DNA from: Pseudomonas sp. NCCP-436
GTDB lineage: Bacteria > Pseudomonadota > Gammaproteobacteria > Pseudomonadales > Pseudomonadaceae
Length of the DNA stretch: 64,000 nucleotides
NCBI RefSeq assembly: GCF_019656335.1
Contig: NZ_BPLZ01000002.1
Coordinates: forward strand, 242,904 to 306,903
Direction of reading: 5' to 3'
Made by a program: the position numbers and the translations under genes. Shown here piece by piece: positions 27,981 through 36,227 of the stretch. A model generated the notes under the pieces. It searched no databases and was not told where the DNA came from. It saw only the letters and a list, made by a program, of their open reading frames with translations. Position 1 is the stretch's first letter, and every line of letters starts with the position of its first letter.

Positions 27981-29086
27981 TGCGTGACAACAGCGCCGCC
28001 TACCGCGAGATCTTCCTCAATGATATCCCGATGATGGACATGCGCGCTCCCGTCGAATTTGCCAAGGGCGCCTTCCCCTGCGCCGTCAATTTACCCTTGA
28101 TGACCGATATCGAGCGGCAGAAGGTTGGTACCTGCTACAAGCAGAAGGGCCAGCAGGCCGCCATCGAGCTGGGTCACCAACTGGTTTCCGGCAGGATCAA
28201 GGCTGAGCGTGTCGAGGCATGGGCGGCTTTTGCCCGAAGCAACCCGGACGGTTACCTCTACTGTTTCCGTGGTGGCCTGCGCTCGCAGATCGTCCAGCAG
28301 TGGCTGAAAGAGGTCGGCATCGACTATCCGCGGGTGATCGGTGGCTATAAGGCGATGCGCAGCTTTCTCATCGAAAGCCTTGATCAGGCCGTGACCGAGT
28401 GCGACTTCGTGGTGCTCGGCGGTATGACCGGCACCGGCAAGACCGAAGTGCTGGCCCGGCTGGACAACAGCATCGACTTGGAAGGGCACGCCAATCACCG
28501 TGGTTCCAGCTTCGGCAAGCGCGCTACCGGTCAGCCGGCGCAGATCGATTTCGAAAACCGCCTGGCTATCGATCTGCTCAAGCGCCGTGCGCGTGGCCAG
28601 CAGCAATTCGTACTGGAGGACGAAAGTCGCCTGATTGGCGCCTGTTCGCTGCCGCTGCCGTTGCACCTGAGGATGCAGCAATATCCGCTGGTCTGGCTGG
28701 AGGACAGCTTCGCCAGCCGTGTCGAACGAATCCTCAAAGACTACGTGATCGACCTGGCGGCGGAGTTCCTGACACTGCATGGTGAGGAGCAGGGCTTTGG
28801 GCGTTTTTCAGAGCGTCTGCTGCAGAGTCTGGACAACATCCGCAAGCGTCTGGGCGGCGAGCGTCACCTACGCCTGCGCAAGCTGATGCAGGAGGCCCTG
28901 GAAGAACAGCGGCACAATGCCTCGGTGGATCGCCACCGGAGCTGGATCGATGCACTGCTGCGCGAGTACTACGACCCGATGTATGTCTACCAGCGCGAGA
29001 GCAAGGCCGCGCGGGTGGAGTTCAGCGGCACCGCTGAAGCCGTGGAGGCGTATTTGCAACAGCGCCGGTCGCGGTGCGAAGCATAG
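27980..29086 (+). CDS. mnmH: tRNA 2-selenouridine synthase
   Basis: Replaces sulfur by selenium at the wobble uridine of tRNA for Lys, Glu and Gln using selenophosphate from SelD (also called SelU). It has 368 residues. An N-terminal rhodanese domain carries the catalytic Cys95 in [10 protein letters not shown], followed by a P-loop domain with [12 protein letters not shown] near residue 147. ATG overlaps the selD stop, so translation is coupled. selA, selB and selC are not in the window, so at least the tRNA branch of selenium use is supported. Confidence 0.96.
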   Translation: MRDNSAAYREIFLNDIPMMDMRAPVEFAKGAFPCAVNLPLMTDIERQKVGTCYKQKGQQAAIELGHQLVSGRIKAERVEAWAAFARSNPDGYLYCFRGGLRSQIVQQWLKEVGIDYPRVIGGYKAMRSFLIESLDQAVTECDFVVLGGMTGTGKTEVLARLDNSIDLEGHANHRGSSFGKRATGQPAQIDFENRLAIDLLKRRARGQQQFVLEDESRLIGACSLPLPLHLRMQQYPLVWLEDSFASRVERILKDYVIDLAAEFLTLHGEEQGFGRFSERLLQSLDNIRKRLGGERHLRLRKLMQEALEEQRHNASVDRHRSWIDALLREYYDPMYVYQRESKAARVEFSGTAEAVEAYLQQRRSRCEA

Positions 29087-29161
29087 ACCCGGGCAGGCTC
29101 AGGGCGCGGGTATCGGTGGTATTGTATACAGTCGACTTCTTCCCGTTCTCCGGAGTTCCGC

Positions 29162-30052
29162 ATGACTGCTTCACTGCCTGCTCTCGCTTTCGCCGGTATC
29201 GGCCTGATGGGCCTGCCCATGACCCGCCGCCTGCTGGCCGCCGGTTATCCGCTGAGTGTCTGGAATCGTTCGCCGGACAAGTGCGCGCCGCTGCTGGAGC
29301 AGGGCGCGCGTCAGGTTCAGAGCCCCGCCGAGCTGTGCCGTGACGCCGAAGTGGTGATGCTTTGCCTGGCCAACACCGAGGTGGTGCGCGAGGTGGTGTT
29401 CGGCCCCGGAGGGATCGTCGAGGGTGCCCGTGCCGGCCAGTTGCTGGTGGATTTCTCCAGCCTGGAGCCGGCTGCGACCCGCGAGATGGCAGCGGAACTG
29501 GAGGAGCGCACAGGCATGCGCTGGGTCGACGCACCAGTTTCGGGCGGCACCCCGGGAGCTGAAGCCGGTACTCTGGCGATCATGGCTGGCGGCCGCGAGG
29601 CGGATGTCGAGCTGGTGCGGCCGATCCTCGCGCACCTGGGCCAGCGCCTGACGCGTATGGGTGAGGTGGGGGCCGGGCAGGTGACCAAGGTATGCAACCA
29701 GATGATCGTCGCCTGCAATGCGCTGGTGATCGCCGAGGTGGTGGCACTGGCCGAGCGCGCCGGTGTCGACGCCAGCCTGATCGCGCCAGCGCTGGCCGGC
29801 GGCTTTGCCGACTCCAAACCCTTGCAGATTCTCGCCCCGCAGATGGCCGCCAGCCAGTTCGAGCCGGTCAAGTGGCATGTACGCACCCTGCTCAAGGATC
29901 TCGATACGGCAGTGAAGCTTTCGCGCGAGCAGGGTAGCGCCACGCCAATGAGCGGTCTGGCTGCGCAACTGATGCGCCTGCATGGCAGTCAGGGCAACCT
30001 GGAGCGCGATCCGGCCACGCTGGTACAGATGCTGCGTGAGGATCAGTCGTGA
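29162..30052 (+). CDS. NAD(P)-dependent beta-hydroxyacid dehydrogenase (HIBADH family)
   Basis: Oxidoreductase of the 3-hydroxyisobutyrate / tartronate-semialdehyde reductase family, 296 residues. The Rossmann motif FAGIGLMGLPMTRRLL is at residues 9-24, the substrate motif DAPVSGGTPGAEAGTLAIM near residue 122, and the catalytic lysine in GQVTKVCNQM near residue 179. It overlaps a hydroxypyruvate-isomerase-like gene by four bases, which points to glyoxylate/tartronate semialdehyde or tetronate metabolism; a glyoxylate carboligase gene is not present here. Confidence 0.87.
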   Translation: MTASLPALAFAGIGLMGLPMTRRLLAAGYPLSVWNRSPDKCAPLLEQGARQVQSPAELCRDAEVVMLCLANTEVVREVVFGPGGIVEGARAGQLLVDFSSLEPAATREMAAELEERTGMRWVDAPVSGGTPGAEAGTLAIMAGGREADVELVRPILAHLGQRLTRMGEVGAGQVTKVCNQMIVACNALVIAEVVALAERAGVDASLIAPALAGGFADSKPLQILAPQMAASQFEPVKWHVRTLLKDLDTAVKLSREQGSATPMSGLAAQLMRLHGSQGNLERDPATLVQMLREDQS

Positions 30053-30843
30053 AAATCGCTGCCAACCTGTCGTTGCTGTTCACCGAACTGCCGTTGTCGC
30101 AGCGGATACAGGCCGCTGCCGCAGCCGGGTTCGATGGTGTGGAGATTCAGTTTCCCTACGAGCTGCCGGCCATCGCACTGAAGGAAGCTCTGGAGCGTGC
30201 CGGCCTGCCGCTGGTGCTGATCAACCTGCCAGCGGGTGATCTTATGGCGGGCGGCCCGGGCCTGGCCGCGGTGCCGGCGCGGCAGGCGCAGTTCGAGGCC
30301 GCGCTGGAGGAGGCGCTGAGCTACGCCGCGATGGTGCGCCCGGGCTGCGTCAACGTGCTGCCGGGACGGCTGGCCAAGGGCGTTGAACGCGAGCAGGCAC
30401 TCGACTGCCTGGCCGCCAACCTGCGACGCAGCGCCGAAGCTTTTGCCGTGCTGGGTGTCCGGGTGCTGGTAGAGGCAATCAATCCAATCGACATGCCGGG
30501 TTTCCTGATCAACACTCCGCAGCAGCTGGATGAGCTGCTGCGCCAGGTGGATCATCCCAACCTGGCAGCGCAATTCGACCTCTATCACATGGCCCGGCAG
30601 GAGCTGGACGTTCTTGCAGGCATCCGTCTACTGGCCGGCCGTATTGGTCACGTACAGTTTGCCGACGTGCCCGGGCGTGGCGCGCCGGGTAGTGGCGATC
30701 TGGATTTTTCGCTGCTGCTCGACGGCTTGCGGGCCAGTGGCTATGTCGGCTGGCTGGGGGCCGAGTACCGGCCGGGGCCGCCGAACACGCCGGCGAGCCT
30801 CGGCTGGCTGGCGCACTGGCACCAGCTGACGCAGTCGCTCTGA
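30049..30843 (+). CDS. Hydroxypyruvate isomerase family protein
   Basis: TIM-barrel isomerase of the Hyi/OtnI group, 264 residues, which would interconvert hydroxypyruvate and tartronate semialdehyde or 2-oxo-tetronates. Blocks include AAAAGFDGVEIQFPYELP, LVEAINPIDMPGFLINT, LAAQFDLYHMARQE and the metal-site region GHVQFADVPGRGAPGSGDLDF. The start is GTG at 30049 inside the upstream stop, with GAGG just before it. The pair is likely one operon with the preceding dehydrogenase. Confidence 0.87.
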   Translation: MKIAANLSLLFTELPLSQRIQAAAAAGFDGVEIQFPYELPAIALKEALERAGLPLVLINLPAGDLMAGGPGLAAVPARQAQFEAALEEALSYAAMVRPGCVNVLPGRLAKGVEREQALDCLAANLRRSAEAFAVLGVRVLVEAINPIDMPGFLINTPQQLDELLRQVDHPNLAAQFDLYHMARQELDVLAGIRLLAGRIGHVQFADVPGRGAPGSGDLDFSLLLDGLRASGYVGWLGAEYRPGPPNTPASLGWLAHWHQLTQSL

Positions 30844-30849
30844 GCGGAT

Positions 30850-30866
30850 CGGGGGCGTTGCCCCCG
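30850..30866. terminator. GC hairpin between convergent genes
   Basis: CGGGGGC and GCCCCCG pair perfectly around GTT, six bases after the isomerase stop and just before the tubulin-like gene's 3' end. There is no T-tract, so termination strength is uncertain. Confidence 0.5.
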
Positions 30867-30871
30867 TTGGT

Positions 30872-33052
30872 TCAGGCCTTCGGGTAGTCGTTGAGGGAGA
30901 TGACCCGGGTCTTGCCGATGCGGTGGCGATAGATCTCGCGCAGGTACTTGATGGCCTGCTTGACGCTCTCGCGCGACAGACGGATGTCGTTGATGGAAAC
31001 GAACTTGTCCCTATCGTGGATCAGCTCGCGGTACTTCTTCTCGTACATCGGCTTGATGGCGTACCAGTTGGTATCGAGGATCTTTGCCGGATCCTCGTAC
31101 TCGTTGAGCATCGCGTCGAGCTGAGCCTCGTTGAAGCGCTCGGCGACGATGAAGTCGAGCATGGCGTCGTCCAGGCTGTCGTCGAAGCGGTAATGATCAC
31201 GGGCGAAGCAGCGCTTGATGTAGGCGACGATCAGGGTCAGGAAATCGTCCGACAGGCACGGGCTCTTGACGATCAGGGTGGTCAGCGACAGGTTGGCCGA
31301 GGCGCCGATCACCAGAGCGTAGCGTTTGAGCGTGGTGTTGGGGAACAGGTTGTTAAGGTGGGTCTTGAGCCTGTTCAGATCCATGTACGACAGCTTGTAG
31401 TCCTTCGGCAGCGAGACTATGGATACCACCGACGAGCAGTTCTTGAAGAAGTGCAGCTCGCTCAGTTCCGAGGCGTCGTAGCCGCTTGACTTGTATTGCT
31501 CCAGGGCTTGGCGGTAGCGCTTTGATTCGATTGGCAGCAGGCTGATGCCCTCGATGGCCTGGGTCACCTTGTTGAAGTGCGGCAGGTCGATGGAACGGAA
31601 AAACAGATCGTCGATATCTAGGCGCTGAGGATGTGGCTCCTTGTCCAGTACCCGGAATTTCTCCGTAAGGTGGGCCTGCTGATCCGGCACCACGGACTCG
31701 GCATAGGCCACTGCCACCGGCCCGGCCAGGCTCATGAACAGGTCATTGGCATCGAGGCGGATGGTTTCGCCGATGTCGATGCCGGCACGGCGGAAGTAGT
31801 TCTGGTCGTAGTCGCTGGTCACCGCCTGGGCGGTGAGGATGTTGAAAATCTGCTGCGAGATGTACTGGTTGGCGTGACGCTCCATGGCGGTCACGTCGAT
31901 GTTGTGGATGCTGCCGTCGCCGCTTTCCTCGGCGTAACGCATGATGTCGTTGGAGATCAGCATCATGGCGTTCCACGGGCGTACCCGACGCATCACGCTT
32001 TCGGCGCTGCTCTGTTCGTTGTCGAAGTTGTAGGAGAAATCCCATTCCTCGGCCAGGTACTTGCACAGCAGGCGTCCGGCGTTGATGTGCAGCGCTTCGG
32101 ACATTTCGCTGCGCTGATTGGAGATGTTCGGCAGGATGCAGATACCGCTGGTGAAGATCGGCTCGAAGACGAAACCACGGTCGCGTTCGCCGTCACTTTC
32201 CTCGTCCAGCATCTTGGTGTCGAAGGTCTTGCTCATGTAGGCGAACTGCTGGGCCAGGCCGAATTCCGAAGCCATGCCCGAGCCAGTACCGCCGCCGGCG
32301 CTGAAAATATAGAAGTACAGACGCGACTGGTTGGCCTTGATACCGCAGGAGTCGATCAGATAGCTGTGGATGAACTTCCAGTCCTCGTTGGTGAAGCGCT
32401 GGGTATCCTTGTTGAGGATGATCTTGGCCAGGTACTGGCCGAGAATCGGCGCGTTGCCGGCGCCCCCCGCATGAACCTCGGACAAGTCCATGATCTTCAT
32501 CTTGCTGTAGTCGCTGAGAAAACCGCTCGTCTCACCCTTGCGCGAGAAACGGATACGACCTTCGATGTCCTTGTCCAGGTCGCCGAGCATCACCAGTGGC
32601 TCGATCAAAAATACCGGCTTGCTGCTCTTGGCCGGTGTGCGCAGTAGGTTGCTGCGGATCCAGCGGCTGGGGCGCGAGCTTTGTTCGAGGGCAGCGGTGG
32701 CCTCGCTATGGAACTCTTCCAGATAGTACTGGCGGGCGTTGTAGACCAGCGAGGCAACATCCAGGGCGATATTCGAACCACAGCGACCAAGGCCGATCAG
32801 GCATACCGAGGGGAACTGCTGGATGCGGGTGGACTCGTCCTCGCTCAACGGTTCGGCCAATGGGAACACCATGTTGCGCAGGCCATCGAGGTTGTCGAGG
32901 ATGCGCTCGATGTCACGTTCGGTGAAGTACAGGTATTGCTCGCCGTGGGCACTGGCCTGCGGCAAGGTGGTGGATATCGGCTCGTTATCGGCGATGTCTG
33001 CCTGGGTGATATCCCCGTTGCTGATCAGGACGTCTTTTTTTCTTGTTTTCAT
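30872..33052 (-). CDS. Orphan tubulin/FtsZ-like GTPase
   Basis: Large protein of 726 residues that I assign to the tubulin/FtsZ superfamily from three nucleotide-loop motifs in the right order: a T1-like GLGRCGSN (about residues 87-94), a T3-like AGGAGNAP (about 195-202) and the T4 signature GGGTGSG (about 253-259). NIDVTAMERHAN near residue 384 might be a T7-like loop. The C-terminal 300 residues have no clear resemblance to FtsZ. There is no signal peptide. Divergent FtsZ-like families predicted to act in membrane remodelling are known; whether this belongs to them is unproven. The ATG at 33052 is preferred to TTG at 33061. It is monocistronic. Confidence 0.75.
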   Translation of the reverse strand: MKTRKKDVLISNGDITQADIADNEPISTTLPQASAHGEQYLYFTERDIERILDNLDGLRNMVFPLAEPLSEDESTRIQQFPSVCLIGLGRCGSNIALDVASLVYNARQYYLEEFHSEATAALEQSSRPSRWIRSNLLRTPAKSSKPVFLIEPLVMLGDLDKDIEGRIRFSRKGETSGFLSDYSKMKIMDLSEVHAGGAGNAPILGQYLAKIILNKDTQRFTNEDWKFIHSYLIDSCGIKANQSRLYFYIFSAGGGTGSGMASEFGLAQQFAYMSKTFDTKMLDEESDGERDRGFVFEPIFTSGICILPNISNQRSEMSEALHINAGRLLCKYLAEEWDFSYNFDNEQSSAESVMRRVRPWNAMMLISNDIMRYAEESGDGSIHNIDVTAMERHANQYISQQIFNILTAQAVTSDYDQNYFRRAGIDIGETIRLDANDLFMSLAGPVAVAYAESVVPDQQAHLTEKFRVLDKEPHPQRLDIDDLFFRSIDLPHFNKVTQAIEGISLLPIESKRYRQALEQYKSSGYDASELSELHFFKNCSSVVSIVSLPKDYKLSYMDLNRLKTHLNNLFPNTTLKRYALVIGASANLSLTTLIVKSPCLSDDFLTLIVAYIKRCFARDHYRFDDSLDDAMLDFIVAERFNEAQLDAMLNEYEDPAKILDTNWYAIKPMYEKKYRELIHDRDKFVSINDIRLSRESVKQAIKYLREIYRHRIGKTRVISLNDYPKA

Positions 33053-33380
33053 CGGCGGCAATCCGGCGGTTCAAGGTGTATTGGCAATTGGCCATATTAG
33101 AACCAAATCGTGCTTTCTTGCACACAAAAGAAATAAAGCCTGTGTCTCCATCTCTAAATTGTCTTGCTTTGCCTGAATGCTTTCGATAGGAACGGCCGTA
33201 TCAGCGAACTGGGGCTGCTGTGCCGGGCCTATTCGCCTTTAGGCATGCTCTCTCCCGTATGGATGTCGGAGGCTAACCAGCCTGGTTGCCGGCTGGAGCT
33301 GCGGATTACCAGTAGTACAGGGCTGGTGATGAAGCAGCCCGTGTGGCTATGCTCTGAAGGGAAGCCGGCAGGGGGATGCG
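33053..33380. other. Divergent intergenic region, tubulin-like gene / binding protein
   Basis: The tubulin-proximal 120 bases are AT-rich and probably hold its promoter; a repeat TTGGCAATTGGCCA lies at 33081-33094. The rest, toward the binding-protein gene, contains only a weak CAGCC/GGCTG hairpin near 33280. No gene is evident. Confidence 0.4.
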
Positions 33381-34115
33381 ATGTCTGGAAGATGGTTGGG
33401 AGCCATGCTGGCATGCCTGAGTCTGCCTGTAGCTGCCGAAGTGCTGAACATCGGTTTTGGCACGCACAAACCGCCCTATGTGTTCGAAGGGGAATCGCGT
33501 GGTCTGGAGTACGAGCTGGTTGTACGTGCGTTGGAGCTGGCCGGATTCGAACCGGTGGCCTATTACGCGCCCAGCGAGCGACTGCACCTGATGCTGCGAC
33601 GCGGGGAGATCGATGCAATCACCACCACCCATGAGCACAGCGGGGTGAAGGCGTATTATTCGGACGTCTACATTCGCTATCAGAACGTAGCGGTGGCGCT
33701 AGCCAGCCGTGGCTATCGTATTGAGCGTATAAGCGATCTGGGTCAGTACTCGGTCAGCGCTTTCCAGCGTGCCCGTCTGCTGCTGGGACCAGAGTTTGAG
33801 CGCATGGCCATGAATAACCCGCGCTATCGCGAGGAGGCGCTGCAGATCAACCGCAATCGGCTGCTTTACAGTGGTCGTACCGATGTGGTGATCGGTGACC
33901 GCCTGATCATCCGTTACCTTGACCGGGAGGTGGCTGAACAAGTGGATGTCAGCCAGCCGCTGGCCTGGTTCGATGTCTTTCCTCCGACCTACTACCGCAT
34001 GGGTTTTCGTGAGGAGGAAGCGCGTCGGCGTTTCGATCAGGGGCTGCTGCTACTGCGCGAGAGCGGGGAGTACCAGGCTATCGAGCGCCGCTACCGGTTG
34101 CCGGAAAGCCACTGA
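33381..34115 (+). CDS. Periplasmic solute-binding protein, family 3
   Basis: Amino-acid-type substrate-binding protein of 244 residues. A signal peptide (about residues 1-19, ending PVAA) leads into the family start LNIGFGTHKPPYVFEGESRGLEYELVVRALEL. The later blocks LMLRRGEIDAITTT and LLLLRESGEYQAIERRY fit the SBP_bac_3 fold. No transporter genes are adjacent, as is common for such orphans in Pseudomonas; ligand unknown. AGGGGG lies five bases before the ATG. Confidence 0.85.
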   Translation: MSGRWLGAMLACLSLPVAAEVLNIGFGTHKPPYVFEGESRGLEYELVVRALELAGFEPVAYYAPSERLHLMLRRGEIDAITTTHEHSGVKAYYSDVYIRYQNVAVALASRGYRIERISDLGQYSVSAFQRARLLLGPEFERMAMNNPRYREEALQINRNRLLYSGRTDVVIGDRLIIRYLDREVAEQVDVSQPLAWFDVFPPTYYRMGFREEEARRRFDQGLLLLRESGEYQAIERRYRLPESH

Positions 34116-34140
34116 ATGGCCTCGACGTCGGCAGGGGCTG

Positions 34141-34332
34141 TTACTTCTTGCTGATGGTGATCTGCCGCGTGCCGCCGTAGGTCTGGCCGCTGACGCCCTT
34201 GGCGATCTGCTGGATTTCTCCGCCATTCTGCAGAAAGGCCGCAACCTGCGCCTCGATGGACTCGCGGGTCTCTACTGCCGGGGCGGGTTTGCTGACTTTG
34301 TTGGCGGAGGATTTGACGCGGAGGGTAGCCAT
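34141..34332 (-). CDS. Small conserved-looking protein of unknown function
   Basis: A 63-residue basic protein, no signal peptide or membrane segment. The N-terminus MATLRVKSSANKV is lysine-rich and flexible, followed by a helix (ESIEAQVAAFLQNGG) and a C-terminal GVSGQTYGGTRQITISKK. I do not recognise a named family. The ATG at 34332 is preferred over an in-frame start 33 bases upstream because the internal Met follows an AGAGAT/CAGG region. It lies alone between a binding-protein gene and cvfB. Confidence 0.55.
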   Translation of the reverse strand: MATLRVKSSANKVSKPAPAVETRESIEAQVAAFLQNGGEIQQIAKGVSGQTYGGTRQITISKK

Positions 34333-34558
34333 GACCTGATCTCTTGAAGGCGGGCGGCCGGCCATTATGCCTCATCGGGCCGGATTCTGCTTGTCCAGGC
34401 TGTTGGCAAGGTTCCGAGTAGCCTTCGCTGAAATCTGGCAAAGCCCGGGCTCGTCTGTCTTGCAGCGCATCCGACCGGTCGTCGTATGGCTCGCAAGACT
34501 GCCCGGTAACAGGCGGACTGGCGTAGAATGGCCGACTGTCTTGACGAGGTAAAACGCC

Positions 34559-35401
34559 ATGGCCCTGATCGGTCGGATGAATTCTTTGCAAGTGCTGCGG
34601 CACACCGATTTCGGCTTGTATCTGGACGGCGGCGCCGACGGCGAGATCCTTCTGCCCAAGCGCTACATCCCAAAGGACGTGCCAAGCGGGGAGGATGACT
34701 GGCTCAACGTATTCGTCTACCTCGACAGCGAGGATCGGCTGATTGCGACCACGTTGCGGCCGAAGATCCAGTTGGGTGAGTTCGCCAGCCTCAAGGTGGT
34801 CGACATAAACCGCATAGGCCTCTTTCTCGATTGGGGTCTGCCTAAGGATCTGCTGCTGCCGCATTCGGAGGAGAAACGCCCGCTACAGGTGGGTGACTAC
34901 TGCGTAGTCCATCTGTACCTCGATAAGCGCAGCCGCCGCCTGACCGCCACGGCCCGGCTGGATCGCTACTTGGACCAGACCCCGCCGAACTACCGGGTCG
35001 GGCAGGAAGTGGATTTGCTGGTGGTCGAGCGCACCGATCTGGGTTTCAAGGCCATCGTTGACGGCACGCACTGGGGGCTGATCCACAAGAACGAGCTATT
35101 CCGCTTTATCCGCAGTGGCATGCGTGAAAAGGGTTACATCCGCGAGGTGCGGGCAGACGGCAGGATCAGCCTGAGTCTGCAGCCGCTGGGGCGCGAGGCG
35201 GCCGACAGCCTGACCGGGCAGATACTCCAGCGCCTGCGCGAGCAGGATGGGGTTCTGGCGCTGGGCGACAAGAGCCCGCCGGAGCTGATCAGCGCGCAGT
35301 TCCGCGTCAGCAAGGGCAACTTCAAGAGGGCCATTGGCGGCCTCTACAAGCAGGGCCGGATTCTCATACACGACGACCATATCGAATTGGTCGATAAATG
35401 A
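34559..35401 (+). CDS. cvfB: CvfB-type S1 RNA-binding protein
   Basis: Cytoplasmic RNA-binding protein of the YitL/CvfB family, 280 residues, with tandem S1-like domains (about residues 1-215, including DFGLYLDGGADGEILLPKRYIP and LGFKAIVDGTHWGLIHKNEL) and a C-terminal winged-helix segment (SAQFRVSKGNFKRAIGGLY). In Staphylococcus it affects virulence gene expression; its role in pseudomonads is not established. GAGGT precedes the ATG by eight bases. tRNA-Thr follows 56 bases later with its own promoter. Confidence 0.9.
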   Translation: MALIGRMNSLQVLRHTDFGLYLDGGADGEILLPKRYIPKDVPSGEDDWLNVFVYLDSEDRLIATTLRPKIQLGEFASLKVVDINRIGLFLDWGLPKDLLLPHSEEKRPLQVGDYCVVHLYLDKRSRRLTATARLDRYLDQTPPNYRVGQEVDLLVVERTDLGFKAIVDGTHWGLIHKNELFRFIRSGMREKGYIREVRADGRISLSLQPLGREAADSLTGQILQRLREQDGVLALGDKSPPELISAQFRVSKGNFKRAIGGLYKQGRILIHDDHIELVDK

Positions 35402-35413
35402 TGTGCGAATGAC

Positions 35414-35442
35414 TTGAGTGCGCGCCTCGCAACTCGCATAAT
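35414..35442 (+). promoter_or_regulatory. Promoter of tRNA-Thr
   Basis: TTGAGT (35414-35419) and CATAAT (35437-35442) are spaced by 17 bases, followed by a GC-rich discriminator and the tRNA at 35458. Confidence 0.6.
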
Positions 35443-35457
35443 TCTCCGCGTTTTCAA

Positions 35458-35533
35458 GCCGGTGTAGCTCAGCTGGTAGAGCAGCGCACTCGTAACGCGA
35501 AGGTCGCAGGTTCGACTCCTGTCTCCGGCACCA
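35458..35533 (+). tRNA. tRNA-Thr (CGT)
   Basis: A 76-base cloverleaf ending in encoded CCA. The anticodon loop is CTCGTAA with anticodon CGT. The D-arm GCTCAGCTGGTAGAGC and T-arm GCAGGTTCGACTCCTGT are regular; the acceptor stem contains one T-T mismatch. The sequence is close to E. coli thrW, a well-known integration site for mobile elements, and an integrase-like relic follows directly. Confidence 0.95.
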
Positions 35534-35541
35534 GTAGAATC

Positions 35542-35569
35542 AAGGCCAGCAGCGATGCTGGCCTTTTTT
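35542..35569 (+). terminator. Rho-independent terminator of tRNA-Thr
   Basis: AAGGCCAGCA and TGCTGGCCTT form a ten-base perfect stem with a GCGA loop and a following T-run, eight bases after the tRNA. Confidence 0.85.
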
Positions 35570-35628
35570 GTTGGCCTCTTTTTCGACTTTTTGTCCAAAT
35601 CCTGTCCATCTGATCTAGAGGGCAGTCG

Positions 35629-35721
35629 ATGGCGTCTTTCCGTAAGCGTGGCGAGCTGCAGTGGTAAGCTCGTATCAACCGCAAGGGCGTTAATAACGGG
35701 TTTGCAATGCGTTACTGGTAG
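35629..35721 (+). pseudogene. Relic of a phage-type tyrosine integrase N-terminus
   Basis: Read in one frame, this stretch gives MASFRKRGELQW, a stop, then ARINRKGV and a degenerate tail. MASFRKRG...WxARIxRKG is the typical N-terminal arm-binding start of many tRNA-site integrases. The preceding 35585-35610 carries the doubled TGTCCA motif. The internal TAA, the loss of the rest of the gene, and the overlap with the 3' end of the next gene mark it as a remnant, about 95 bases behind tRNA-Thr. The call rests on a short match. Confidence 0.6.
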
Positions 35722-36140
35722 ATGCGCTGGAAGCCGGTCACGCTGAAGCCGTTCATTCGCCGCTCACCAACCAGAATGATCGGTACGCCGTTTCCGCCCA
35801 GGGCGTCGTAGGCCTGGCGGGCGCGTGAGTCTTTCTCGATATCGTGCTCGATGAAGCTGATGCCGCTTTGCTGGAAGTACTGGCGCGCCTGCTTGCAGTA
35901 GCCGCACCAGGCGGCCGAATACATGAACACTCGCTTGGAGGTGCTGGCGGCTGTGGGGGAAAGTTTCTCGTAGTTGACGCTCTCGTAGGAGTTGACGCGT
36001 AGCGGGAGGCGCTCGGCCCGATCCTGGTTCTGTGGGCGATCGCCGAAATTCACTCGGCCGTTTTCATCCGTCCATTTGTAGATTTCGCCAGTGGCGATCA
36101 GGGGAAGGGTGGCCAGCAGGGCTAGGGCGAATCGCCTCAT
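35712..36140 (-). CDS. Secreted DUF4124-glutaredoxin protein
   Basis: Predicted periplasmic thiol protein of 142 residues. A signal peptide (MRRFALALLATLPLIATG) is followed by a DUF4124 segment IYKWTDENGRVNFGDRP (about residues 20-36) and a C-terminal glutaredoxin-like domain with redox motif CGYC in YSAAWCGYCKQARQYF, then NGVPIILVGERRMNGF. The start at 36140 is chosen because GGAAG lies eight bases before it and the signal peptide then begins the protein; an in-frame ATG nine codons upstream lacks a site. Substrates are unknown. Confidence 0.85.
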   Translation of the reverse strand: MRRFALALLATLPLIATGEIYKWTDENGRVNFGDRPQNQDRAERLPLRVNSYESVNYEKLSPTAASTSKRVFMYSAAWCGYCKQARQYFQQSGISFIEHDIEKDSRARQAYDALGGNGVPIILVGERRMNGFSVTGFQRIYQ

Positions 36141-36227
36141 GTAGTGGGCTTCCATGCTCGTTGGGAAAGGCAAGCATAGCCCGGCGCCATCTGGGTGCGG
36201 AAGGCGCCGGCTGTATCCTGTTGGTGG

